Assembly: GCA_039602395.1 (NCBI GenBank)
Contig: JBCNJP010000027.1
Location: forward strand, 34,729,841-34,793,840
DNA: 64,000 nucleotides
Origin: Deinandra increscens subsp. villosa
Taxonomy: Eukaryota; Streptophyta; Magnoliopsida; Asterales; Asteraceae
Reading direction: 5' to 3'
Positions 10,512 to 21,067 of the stretch are shown one piece after another. Each line of letters opens with the position of its first letter. Position 1 is the stretch's first letter. The position numbers and the translations under genes were made by a program. The notes beneath the pieces are model-generated. The model worked only from the letters and a program-made list of their open reading frames with translations. It had not been told where the DNA came from and searched no databases.

Positions 10512-11154
10512 AAAAAAAGATTGGATATCTTCACCAGCAACATATCTAAACACCTTGAATCCATCGACATTAGTTTGAACTTGAAAGGCGTTGATATGGT
10601 GTTTATCCCCGTTGAGGAGTCGGAAAGTTTTTTCTTAATGGTATTTGATCTGAAGCATCCTTCAATAACTATTGTCGACGTTAAACCCGATTCTGACCCG
10701 TTACTCAAAATAGTCGATCACGGTGACTATTTTGAAAAAGATACTGCTTCCAAAATGGTATATAACTTTAAAATAATTATTTTTTTTCATTTTTCTAATG
10801 TTAGATATTTTAATCCCAATCTTAACTACCAATTTTTTTTTGATCCAGAAATACATATTCACCAGGTTTCTTGAAAGTGTTAATCATACCAAGTCTAATC
10901 AAATTGCTTCTTCCCCTATTCATCGGATGAAACTTTTCTGGGCCACACCGTTGTTTGTTAATGACAATGTTGTTTTTCTCATGAGGCATATGGAGAATTT
11001 TTTTGGAAGGTATTTGGCATTTAATTGTGAGTTTGATACCAACGGTAGTAGGAAAAAGGCGCAATTGAAGACACTCCGTAACAAATACGCTGCTGCCATC
11101 CTTCTGTCTGGTATAAACAATATGGCCCCCAGGATTAAAAAATTACTTGCTTAG

Positions 11155-12143
11155 GATCCCTTTCAAACATCGTATTATCTTTTGTTTTAGTTTCAGATGT
11201 TTGTTTAACTGAATTCAAATGTTATCTAAATTCTATCGGGTTTGTGTTTTGGTGAACTTTGTATTTTGATGTTATGAAGTGCTTTAATATTTAGTTTATG
11301 CAATTCCTTATCTTCTTTCTTCTTTCTAGCTTACTTATGTCAAAGTATCTTTAATCTTACAATTAAATTAATTTTTATTGTTTTTCAAATTGTACTAAAT
11401 CTTCTAAATGTTTCAAGCTACTAAATTATTTTTTTTACAGTGTGTTCATCTTACATATGAAAGTTAAGAACTTTTGTTTTAGTAGTTGTTAAAATTGTAT
11501 CAGCAATGAATTTATTCATTTTTTCCTTTTTAAACATTAAAGTCCCTCTAAGTTACATAAGTAATTTAAGTCTTATACATCCATTAGTAGGGTGCATTTA
11601 GCTTTTCCAATGTATGTGGTGTGTTTATACTATTTTGTAGGTTAGTGTTTTTCATTATCCCTAGCTCTTGGGCCTTTTTGGTACAAATATGTCATCTATT
11701 ACTTCACCTAAAATTAAGAACACTACACCCATAGAGCCCTTCACACATTCTCATGTATAATTAACAAACATTGATAACCATTAAAACATCAAATATATTA
11801 AACATACTTCAATAGCCAAATTACACCAAAAGATGGGATACTACAACCATACAGGACCCAATACTACTTCCATAGTTGAATTACACCAAAAGATGGAACT
11901 GCATATCTAGGGGGTGGGGGTGGGGCGGTGGGATTACAAACTTGCTTCCATTACTACTATTTGAAGCTTCCCAAAATGAGTAAATTTGTTATATACGTAA
12001 CACTTGAAGCTACCATCAGGCTGCCTCAATGTTACTTGTACATAACAAATACAAAAGTACCCCCATAATATCTTAATATTAGCAAACAGTCAAGAAAAAA
12101 TAACACAACAACATCCCTTCTTTTTTGATTCATGGTCTTTCAC
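11155..12143. other. spacer between convergent Ulp1-like and FAR1-like genes
   Basis: No coding exon seen. AT-rich, with two near-identical ATTACACCAAAAGATGG stretches (about 11820 and 11881) and a G-rich run (about 11909-11933) that could fold as a G-quadruplex. It should contain both 3' UTRs, because the two flanking genes point towards it. Confidence 0.6.
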
Positions 12144-15100
12144 TTACTCGCCTTCAGAACCTTCCATCTCAGCTTCATCACCACTTGCACGCTTTTTCTT
12201 TTTGCAGTTTCTAGAGTCATGATCTGTGACATGCTCTTTGCAAGTTCGGCATAATCGTGGTGCTTTCGGCGGTTTGTTCCTCATTTTCTCACCCGGCCCT
12301 GTAATCCGACGCTTCCTACCACATCATTTTGTCCTAATACCATTAGGATTACTAACCACAACATCCACATTCAATGCTTGGCCTACAAGCTCTTCAACCA
12401 CCACTTGCTCAGAAATGTCCATTACTAAACTATCTCCCCTAGTTGCAACTAGTCTTTGCCTTAGCTCCTTTACCACTTTTGCAAGTTCCTTCAGTCCACC
12501 TTCATTTGATCTATAATCCTCAACACATGAAGTCATCACTTCCATAATTTCTTTCACCAAAACGCTTTCAACACGGTTGTCGACCCCATATCGTTTATCA
12601 AATGAGTATATTTCTCTTGGTAGGGCATTCCTAGTCCACCTTTTTGAGATGTAGATCGATGGAATTTCATGAACAAGATTTACTTGAAAAACACAAAATA
12701 CGTGTCAGCACAAATAACCAATGCGCTTGAAACACATGCATGAGCAATCTGCCTTTTTTTCTTCAGTATCATATTTCACGTAAAATAACAAAATGAAATA
12801 ACCCAGCTGTTATATTTAGTTAATTAATAAACTCATATCATAACACATGTAACTAAATTATTTGGAGATGCAAGTACCTGGAAAGTATGCACACCTACAG
12901 CCGTTGTGCTTCTTTGTGCCACAGAATAAATGTGCATTTGGCCTGTAACTTCTGTGTTTGAGATGTAACAATAATACATCCCTTCACTAATCTCCTTTTG
13001 CACCTCTCCGAAAATGGTATTTGTGTAGAGTTCAAAGCATGTTTTTCAATAGCTAAATCCACATTACCGTGGTAAGAGAGCGTCGATGTCTTGAAATCAG
13101 CAGTACGTTGTTTATAACGTTGATTTTCAATCCTAGTTTCAAAGCAAAGCATAAATTGTACCAATGTGTTTGCACTTGTTGAATTCACTTTGAATGACGC
13201 GTTAGAACTCTCACAAACGGAAGTGGTCCTCAACAAACAAGACATTGAGTCATCCCTGAAGTAGGCCGGAACCCAATCCTTCCGGATAGCACATATTTCA
13301 GTTAGCCAATCATTATCAGACAATGAAAAACTAGTAATCAGTTCTGCCCATTTCTTTTCAAAAGTTGTAGGCTTCATATATGGGCTCCATACAAGTCGAT
13401 GGATTTGGGACCTAAGATCGGAATTTTGTAACACATCACCTGAAACCTGTTCCGTTAAGCAACATTTCTAAATTTTCAGCTCTTTCATACAAAGCAACAT
13501 AATTAATCATTGCAAATTATATTAAACAAAGAAAAAAAATACAACTTACATATGTAACTATTACAAATAAAACTACTTTTCAAATAAACAATTTGTTACA
13601 TATTACATACTAAAGTATGTAACTTATGTAACTTACATAAGTATTTATATAAAACCATACTTATAAACTTGTAATATGGCAAAATATAAACAATCATTCA
13701 TTATGATTAGTGATGTATTTTTTTTTGGCGGTTTTCATCTTCTAAGAAAAGAACAACTAATTTTATATATGAATCTATTTAATTATTAACAAACACTTTA
13801 ACTCTGATAATTACCTTCGATGGCAGTTTCTTCATGATGTGCCACATGCACAACCTATGTTTTGATTTAGTAAACACTTGTGTGACAGCCTGCTTCATGG
13901 ACAAATCTTGGTCAGTCAAAATAATGGTTGGTTGTTTCTTGTGAGCTTTCAGAAAATGGTTGTTTCTTGTGAGCTTTCAGAAAATTCTCTAGTAACCATA
14001 TGTATGATTCTCCAGTTTCATTAAATAACAAACCAGCACCAAACGTCACACAACGCCTATGATTATCAACCCCAGTAAAGGGTACAAAAATCATGTCGTA
14101 CCTGACAAAAATAAATAAATGAAACCATTTGAAACTGTTCATCTTACATATGTAAGTGTAATCAATAAATTGTACATAAAATCTACATTTCTAAACTTAG
14201 TTGTTTGTTTGGTACGTCGCATCGAATGCAGCTACATCACCAAAAGCCTGGTAGTTCAGCTTGGAGATCTCATCCGCCCAGAAAAGACATCTCAACTTTC
14301 CATCAACAACCACGTAATCAAAGTAGAAATCTGGTAGGCTTTTGGCCCTCTCATGTAACCTATTCAGCACCAGTTGTGTATCTCTATCTCCAATAAACAT
14401 CCTGGTTGTCTTACTAAAAATTTTAAAGTCTAATGGGGTATCTTTGACATTATGGTGACCCCCATTCATTGAGACCATAAAACGGTGAGCCTTAATAGGC
14501 CCAACACTGTTAAGACTCATATCATGAATAATTTTTTTTTGTGGCAAATGGAAGTTTCCTAGATATCTTAGTCAAATCTCTATTAAAACCTTCAACCATT
14601 GAGTGATTGTGCCCTTCATGAAAACTCAACAAAAAAACAGTTTGGTTTAAGTGGTTATATTTGACACAGATACTAGCTTTGCAATTATTACAGAAGTAAG
14701 TACTTTGCCTGCAACTACTAGAGGACTCAAGTTTCATTTGAAACTGTGGTATCCCAGCCCGGTTGCATCTAAGATACTTATGTGTGACAATTCCAGCATA
14801 CTTTTTTTGTTGACCTATTCTCACTGAAAAGCCACAAGCATGTGCATATGCTTTGTACATCTTAAGAACATCTAATAGAGTTGGATATTGAGCACCTCTC
14901 ACCGGTTTGAGATTTTCTTCAACATTAGGAAACCAAACCAAGCTACCATTAGGTGTCGTGAACACATCACAGCTATCATCAGTTACATCCTCGTTATATC
15001 CATCTATTACATTTACAAAAAATACATACAAAAGAGTTAAATATAACAGAAAATGTCAACATCCCAATAAATATAAGATCCATTAACTAAAAATGGAATG

Positions 15101-15220
15101 AAAGACATTCTTACCTTCATTAACTTCACCGTCATAATTGAAAGTAGGTGTATTCAATGTAGATGTGTTTCCTTCATCGTATTGAAAGTTCAGAGGCAAA
15201 CATTTGGTTGGGGACTCCAT
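12144..15220 (-). pseudogene. FAR1/MULE-transposase-like gene, multiply broken
   Basis: Exons placed on the minus strand: 15115-15220 (Met, MESPTKCLPL), from 15003 down to about 14200, about 14100-13820, 13449 down to about 12880, and a last part ending at 12144. Domain order fits FAR1-related/MuDR transposases: FAR1 DNA-binding region (HACGFSVRIGQQKKY, CVKYNHLNQTVFL, HEGHNHSM), transposase core (FWADEISKLNYQAFGDVAAFDATY, then IFVPFTGVDNHRRCVTFGAG), ILTDQDLSMKQAV, a SWIM zinc finger and a C-terminal knuckle CRTCKEHVTDHDSRNC. Lesions: +1 slip in a 9-base homopolymer at 14532-14540; splice donor read as CT where GT is expected near 14190; a 28-bp tandem duplication near 13930-13985; a one-base deletion near 13040; a stop inside the SWIM C-x-H; and a stop near 12320. 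Not functional as it stands. Confidence 0.85.
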
Positions 15221-15735
15221 TAATGTGTTTGGAACTATCTCCAAACTATGCCAACTCTTAACACAAAGGACTTATTAATATAGAGCTTTGTTGGAGGGAA
15301 AAATACATCCTAACAGTGATATTTTTTGGAGGGAAAGTGTACTAAATAAGGTTTATTAATAAGATTGTCAAAAGGACATTGGCAAAGAAAATCTTTATTT
15401 TCTGTATCTTCGAAAATATCATAGGGAATAGGGGAAGTGGTATTAAGTCAACTTTGTTGTCAATTCAAATGCTTTTTAGGAGACTCATAAAGTAAAAGTT
15501 TGTTTGTAATGAAAAGTTCCTTTCCAATGACACCTTTTAAACTAGGTACAATTTGGTGAAAAGCATTTTCATGTTACTGACTTTCCCAGAGAACCTTATC
15601 TCTCTTCAAAACCCACTTGACTTAATTGCCCTTCAAGTTGTTGATAAGAAAACCAACGTGGATTAATGAGAGCCATGTACTTGGTTTTCAAAGTTTTTCT
15701 AACTGGGAATGGTTTTTCATATATCCATGCCCTAT

Positions 15736-15738
<3 letters not shown>
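15221..15738. other. upstream region of the FAR1-like pseudogene, no gene seen
   Basis: AT-rich sequence with no convincing exon, terminal repeat or RNA gene. It would hold the promoter of the minus-strand pseudogene. Confidence 0.5.

Positions 15739-15791
<53 letters not shown>
15739..15791. repeat. (TA)n microsatellite
   Basis: About 26 uninterrupted TA units. Short ORFs reading IYIYIY through it are artefacts. Confidence 0.95.
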
Positions 15792-15796
<5 letters not shown>

Positions 15797-15963
15797 AGTA
15801 GCATTTGCGTTAAATTTTACATGTTTGTTTACCACCGGTATTGGTTTGTTTTATCACACAATTAAACCGACCATACAGAGTGAGGTATTGGTTGTACCTT
15901 TTAGCTTTGTTGGTGATGTTGTCATGGCCAAACACTTTTTATGTTTTATTCACAATATTAAAC

Positions 15964-16819
15964 GGGAAAAAGACCAAAATAGCTGTCTTGACTAACTTTA
16001 TCCCCAAAATAGCCGTATGACTTTTTTTCCCTCAAAATAGTCACTTAACTACGATCGTGACGACCGTAGTTGCGGTCTTGACGACCGTAGTTGCGGTCTT
16101 GACGACCGTATGTCCACTGAGCCAATCACAGCTTGCCAAGTCACAACATACGGTCTTGACGACCGTAGTCACGGTCTTGACGACCGTAAGGCTCACGGCG
16201 TAACAGTTCCCGACGAAAATCTTCATCCGGCACCACCGCTCCATCTCGTACCAGGACTTACACACCAATGAAACAACGTTCCGATCCTATATATATCACG
16301 AACGAATCCTATATATAAATATCACGGAGAATTCTTGACAACAGTACACCATATTTCATTACCTCCGGCAACGAGTACACCATATTTCACCACCGTGACA
16401 ACAAAAGGAAGAGAAAACCTAAAATGCGTCGCCGGAAAAGGAGTTTTAGGTCTGATGCTTGCAATCGATCAACAATCGAGACAATACATTGGCACTGCCT
16501 TCAGATCTGAGGGAATAATGCCATTAACGAGCTCAGATCAAACCTCGAAGTAATTTTTCAGTTCCATATGACAGAGAGAATTTTCAAAGTCACATATTTC
16601 TTTTTGGGAAATGGACCTACGGTCGTTAAGACCGTGACTACGGTCGTCAAGACCGTGACTACGGTCGTCATGAACGTGACTACGGTCGTCAAGACCGTAT
16701 GTGGTCACGTGACTACGGTCGTCAAGACCGTAGTTGAGTGGCTATTTGGAGGGAAAAAAAAGTCATAGGGCTATTTTGGGGATAAAGTTAGTCAAGACGG
16801 CTATTTTGGTCTTTTTCCC
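15964..16819. mobile_element. Mutator-like element MULE-A (non-autonomous)
   Basis: An 856-bp element with long near-perfect terminal inverted repeats (over 100 bp) starting GGGAAAAAGACCAAAATAG, bounded by a 9-bp target duplication ATATTAAAC (15955-15963 and 16820-16828). A 9-bp TSD is the hallmark of Mutator-like elements. The inner TIR ends hold tandem copies of the palindrome ACGGTCTTGACGACCGT, about four on the left and five on the right, separated by G/A-rich joints. The unique centre (about 16200-16560) has higher GC and an unrecognised 72-codon open frame that may be captured sequence. No transposase is encoded. Confidence 0.92.
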
Positions 16820-16828
16820 ATATTAAAC

Positions 16829-17452
16829 ACTAGTGATGTTTTTTTATTTACAATTATTTACACGTGTCACGGGGTATCTCATATATATGATGGTTTTTTT
16901 TCTTGATGCTGATCTTCGAGCTATGTATTCGGAGAATTAGAATGTTCGGATGGGCCAGCGGCTCGTCAGGGATTCAAATTTGTTGTTAAAAAAATTACAT
17001 TTTATAATTAGGTTTTTCTTTTCAGATTAAAATTTTCCCTTCCTAACATCATCATCTACCATTATTCATTATAGGATATATAAAAAAACCAAAATAAACT
17101 AAGAGCAACTTATCTTCAATCGAAGTGAATCTGAGAGTTCATCTCCATCAGACCAGAATCGACGACATCTTATCTTTTACAATCGCAGACGAGAATCGAG
17201 GATTTTCTTTTGCAACTGCAGACCAGAATCGACTATTCCGCAATTAATTTTCATCCATCATAGTAGGTTCCATTGATTTATGGAGTCAATAATTGTTAGG
17301 AGCGATGTAAATTAGATGATATGGGTCTGTTTACTTGAGGTTTTATTTTGTATTACTTGTGATCGAGTCTGTTTTGAATCGTAAGTTTTCAAGATTGTGA
17401 GTTTGTTCTCAATCTTCACTGATTCATTTGTTCTTATTCCGCAATAATAGAC
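16829..17452. other. spacer between MULE-A and the MITE, no gene recognised
   Basis: No supported coding region. A loose direct repeat of AGACCAGAATCGAC-like sequence occurs at about 17150-17235. Confidence 0.5.
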
Positions 17453-17455
17453 TTA

Positions 17456-17644
17456 GGGCATGTTTGGGATTGCTTATAAAAACTGCTTATGGCTTTTGGA
17501 GGAGGCAAAAAGACAAAAATACCACTCCAAAAGCAGCAAAAAGCCATAATGTTATGACTTATTAGCTTTTGGAGGGGTATTTTGTGTCTTTTTGCCTCCT
17601 CCAAAAGCCATAAGCAGTTTTTATAAGCAATCCCAAACATGCCC
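17456..17644. mobile_element. Tourist-like MITE (PIF/Harbinger type)
   Basis: 189 bp that fold back almost completely on themselves: GGGCATGTTTGGGATTGC at one end, its complement at the other, with about 70-bp arms. It is flanked by TTA on both sides (17453-17455 and 17645-17647), the TSD of PIF/Harbinger elements. No coding capacity. Confidence 0.9.
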
Positions 17645-17666
17645 TTATAATTGTTGGTTGTATTTA

Positions 17667-18705
17667 GGGAAAAAGACTAAAATGCCCAAGTTGACAAAAA
17701 GTTCTACCATTTTGCCTATTTGAAAGTCAATGTCTCCTAAATGCCCATGTGTGCATGGTCGTCACGACCGTATCAAGGGTCGCCACGACCCGAGGAACCA
17801 AAACACGACACGTGGTGTTCAGGGGTCACCGTTTTTTTTGCACAGTCGTTTTTTTTTTGAACGGTCGTTTTAATCAACCTTTAATCAATGCAACTCCTCG
17901 TCCCAACTAACCACCCCACGAATTAATTACATGCAAACCCTAACCCTAACCCTATATATGGACCTCAACGACGTCAACTTCGTCCCCACCATTAATCCTA
18001 ACCCTAACCAACCCGTCATCCTAACCCAAAAACAACGAAAGATGTCGTCGTGGACCGAAAGAGAAAGAATGTGTCTTGCATAAGCTTTCGTGGAGGTCAA
18101 GACAGCGATGGAAGGAGATCTACCGCCGCCCGAATTTTGGAGGAGGGTGAAAAACCAGTTCCACCTTCTATACGGTTCGTCTACTGAAATCCGAACCCAA
18201 GATGAGCTCTGGTCAAAGATGGTGTCCATGCAGTTCAAAATGGACTTTTTCAAGCGCCTATACAACCAAAATAAAGATAAGGTACGTGATGAAGACGAGA
18301 AGTTGGATTTTATAGAGATCGAATTCTTGGTTGAATATGGCCACGACTTCAAGTTGAGGAATTTATGACCTATCTTGAAAGACTTCAATTTGGAATGGTA
18401 GTTTTAGGGTTTATTGTAATGTTATGTTATTTGCTAGTGTTTATGTAATTGTTGGGTAACACCCCCAACAAAATTTTGTTGCTTAATTTATAATATTAAT
18501 ATTAAGGTGCACGGTCGCTTTTTTTCACGTGTGGGGTCGTGGCGACCCCTGAGTATCCACGTGGCGCGTTTTAGTTTGCCGGGTCGTGACGACCCTTGAT
18601 ACGGTCGGGACGACCGTTCAAACCTGGATATTTTGGGGACATTGACTTTCAAATGGGTAAAATGGTACCATTTTTATTTCACTTGGGCATTTTCTTCTTT
18701 TTCCC
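17667..18705. mobile_element. Mutator-like element MULE-B carrying a gene fragment
   Basis: A 1,039-bp element with terminal inverted repeats starting GGGAAAAAGACTAAAATGC (right end degenerate) and a 9-bp target duplication TTGTATTTA (17658-17666 and 18706-18714). Subterminal palindromes CGGTCGTCACGACCG and GGGTCGCCACGACCC match the logic of the MULE-A arrays, so the two are relatives. It holds an ORF at 17958-18368. Short CCCTAA runs near 17938-18006 look telomere-like but form part of this element. Confidence 0.9.
17958..18368 (+). pseudogene. captured ORF in MULE-B, SANT/trihelix-like, with one in-frame stop
   Basis: Starting at ATG 17958 the frame reads MDLNDVNFVPTINPNPN, then MSSWTERERMCLA, a TAA stop at 18081-18083, and AFVEVKTAMEG..PPEFWRRVKNQFHLLYG..RTQDELWSKM up to TGA at 18366. 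That is 136 positions including the stop. The W-T-E-R-E, FWRRV and RT..LW spacing resembles the Myb/SANT-like ORFs often annotated as GST T3-like or no-apical-meristem-associated proteins in plants. This assignment is by pattern only. The in-frame TAA suggests it is not translated whole. Its position between MULE TIRs makes it a Pack-MULE style capture or an old accessory ORF. Confidence 0.6.
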
Positions 18706-18714
18706 TTGTATTTA

Positions 18715-19180
18715 TTAGACTTACAATTTAAAAATAATTTGTATTTTGTCAAATTATTGTTCAACTTCAACCTCCCCTCTACTTGAATATTTGCTCAATT
18801 CTGTTACATGGCCAACTTATCATATTGAGTAAACATCAATTATAAAATCATGGTAATTACAAGCCTATCTAATACAAAAGTTATAATCTATGCTTAATGT
18901 TGCAAAAGTTGTTAGGTGGTTATCAGATCGGTCGACTGAAGAGTTAAGAATACTCGATCTAGGTAGGGAAACTCGGGTAGTACTTGGATGTGATAAATTA
19001 TAATCAAAATAATTTTTGAGAAATTATATATATATCAAATATCATAAATTTATTAATATTTATAATAAAATACGTAAATATCAATAAAATACATTGGCAA
19101 CTGCTTTGATATCGAGAATCTTATTCCTAATATCACCGTACCGACAATTTTTGATATCATAACGAGTATCTTATTCATAA
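18715..19180. other. AT-rich spacer, no gene seen
   Basis: Contains AATACATTGGCAACTGCT near 19090, a motif repeated directly after the following MITE (near 19480). Nothing else recognised. Confidence 0.5.
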
Positions 19181-19469
19181 GAGCATTCACGGCAGATTCC
19201 CTATCCTTATCCTTATAATTTATACTTTTATTATTAATTTTTATCTCTCTTCCACTCACAACCATATTTAAATAATATTTTTTATACCTTTATCATTATA
19301 TTTTCTCTCTCTTCCAATCCCCAAATTTTAGCAAATCACCAAACTTTTTGTCAAATATACAGATTATGTAAAGTTTTTCTCTTCCTCTACTCACAACCAC
19401 TCACAACCAAACCTTAAATTATACAGATTTACACTCACATATTTTTTAAGGAACCTACCGTGAATGCTC
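19181..19469. mobile_element. short MITE with GAGCATTCACGG termini
   Basis: 289 bp with a 12-bp terminal inverted repeat (GAGCATTCACGG / CCGTGAATGCTC) and a TAA duplication (19178-19180 and 19470-19472). Size, TSD and lack of ORFs fit a Tourist-type MITE. Confidence 0.75.
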
Positions 19470-19489
19470 TAATATCACAAATACATTGG

Positions 19490-21057
19490 CAACTGCTGTG
19501 ATACAAATGGTGAATTGTGGGTGTGTGTCGTAGGCAAGAGTACCTCGTCTCGTGTCTGTGTTGGGGCTGGCTTCGCGTGAGTAATTTTTTCGTGTTGGAT
19601 CGGGTGCTTGGGTTAAGTCAACTCTTTGGGGCAGGGTGGTTGTTTCTTTTTCTAATAGTCGATGGTATACATATCTTGGGTGGTGGTTTTTCATGTGGTT
19701 GAAGGGAGTTTTTGAGTTTGGTGGTGTATGTTTTAGATGATCAGGGGAAGGTGCCTGTGTAAAGAAATATAAAACAGAAAAAAAAAAAATTGTAGAGAAA
19801 AGAAAAAAAAAAGAGAAAAAAAGAAAAAATTATGGTAATTGATACACACTCTTCGTGTGTTTGGTGTTTGAGGTGTGGATGAATTGGGTTGGGCCTAGAG
19901 GTGTGGGTTGATGCTTTGTGAGGTGAACAGTATGTTTGTTTATGGTGGGGGTTGGTATTTGGGTGATGGTACGGTATATTGGGTCTTGTGGGGTTGTGGT
20001 GGTGTATTGAGGCTTGATGAGTGTTTTTTTCATACTCGTGTGGTGGTTTATAATGTTCCTGGAGTGTTATTTTAAATGTGGGTCTTTATCTCTGGTGTGT
20101 TGTCTTGGGTTGTGTGTTATTTTCTGCCTTAAAGGGGTGGGGGTGGTGTGAGTTATTTTTTTTTTTGGGTGTGTGTGCATGGAATATGGGTTTTTCAAGG
20201 CAGATTAACACGTTCTTTTCGTGTAAGGTTTTTCGTTTCGTGGGTGTGTGTTTTTATTCATGCGTGGTCTTCATCTGGGGGGTTTCCTGAGGTCTATCTG
20301 GGGTCTGTTGTTTTGGGTCTGTGGCGTCGTATATGTGGTGTTGTTTGGCCTCAACGGTAGTTTTGTGGTGTGCTGCATTGGGCTTTTCTGGTGGAGTTGA
20401 TTCTTGGATATCGAGATGCTCTTTTAGTCTGTTCTGGGTAGTTCAATTTTGATCAGATGGAATCGTGCTGTAACGAGTTATTTTGATGGTCTTTGGTTCT
20501 TTGTTGGCTCGGTTTATGTTCACCCTGGTACGTGATCTGGAGCGGTTGTGAGGCTGCTTCTTGTGGCATATAGTTTATTCTCAGGTGTTTGGAGATGGCT
20601 TAGGTATATTCTGGTATTCGATGCCGCTTAATGTATATTTTGGTAGCAAAGCAATGCTATCGAAATCTCGGAAGGCTCCCGTCTTGATGATGCCTATGTA
20701 TATTTGGGTATGCCGATGTTGTTTTTGGTGGGCATTCTTTCATGGTTGGGCAGCGCTAGTTTGGGTGCCAATTGGTCCTAGGCATGCTCCTGATCTGCAG
20801 GTGGGGCGGAGGTTGTTTTTTAAGATATGTGTCTTTTTTTTATCTGCATGAGCTCGAAGTGGGCTCCTGCACGTGTTGGCGCCGAGATAAAATCCTATGG
20901 AGCATTTTGGTGTGTTACTTATCATGTATTCATGTTCAGTTCGGGCTTAGGCCCTCTATGGTTCTGTTTTGTGATGTTTATATGTCTTAGACTCATTGTA
21001 TAGTGCTAGCTCCCTACTAGCTTGTTTTTATAATTTATGATGCCGTTTCAAAAAAGA
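19490..21057. other. GT-biased region, possible LINE/retroposon 3' part
   Basis: About 1.5 kb with strong G+T bias on the plus strand and many short ORFs, none recognisable. It ends CTAGCTTGTTTTTATAATTT followed by an A-rich tract at about 21048-21066, which suggests a retroposed 3' end. No reverse transcriptase motif is visible, so this is only a suggestion. Confidence 0.3.
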
Positions 21058-21067
21058 AATAAAAAAC

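Larger units (their letters stand above)
749..11154 (+). pseudogene. Ulp1/C48 protease-like gene, interrupted by a Copia element
   Basis: Three exons can be placed: 749-929 (acceptor TATAG, donor at 930), 1015 to about 10757 (split by Copia 1056-10511) and 10849-11154 (stop TAG). All joins are phase 0. Removing the Copia plus one TSD copy leaves exon 2 in frame across the site (D-E-K-K-R-L-D-I-F). The order is that of plant Ulp1-like C48 domains: an ILEAWVDVLNHDE segment, then VFIPVEESESFFLMVFDL, IVD, VFLMRHME and a terminal LRNKYAAAILLS. The usual His of the S-H-W/Y motif reads Phe (ESFF) and the usual Cys of D-C-G reads Asn (NDNVVF). The Asp in IVD remains. A functional de-SUMOylating or deubiquitinating protease is therefore unlikely. 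Upstream exons are not recognised and may lie left of the window. Such ORFs occur both as host genes and inside Mutator-like elements. Confidence 0.75.

Noticed and set aside
16041..16768. Val/Thr/Lys-repeat ORFs in MULE-A
   Set aside because: They follow the palindromic TIR arrays (TVVKTVTTVVK) and are by-products.
17938..18010. Telomere-like CCCTAA runs
   Set aside because: Only a few short runs inside MULE-B; not an interstitial telomere block.
19500..20990. Cys/Trp/Val-rich ORFs in the GT-rich block
   Set aside because: Composition-driven, on both strands, without start context or family motifs.
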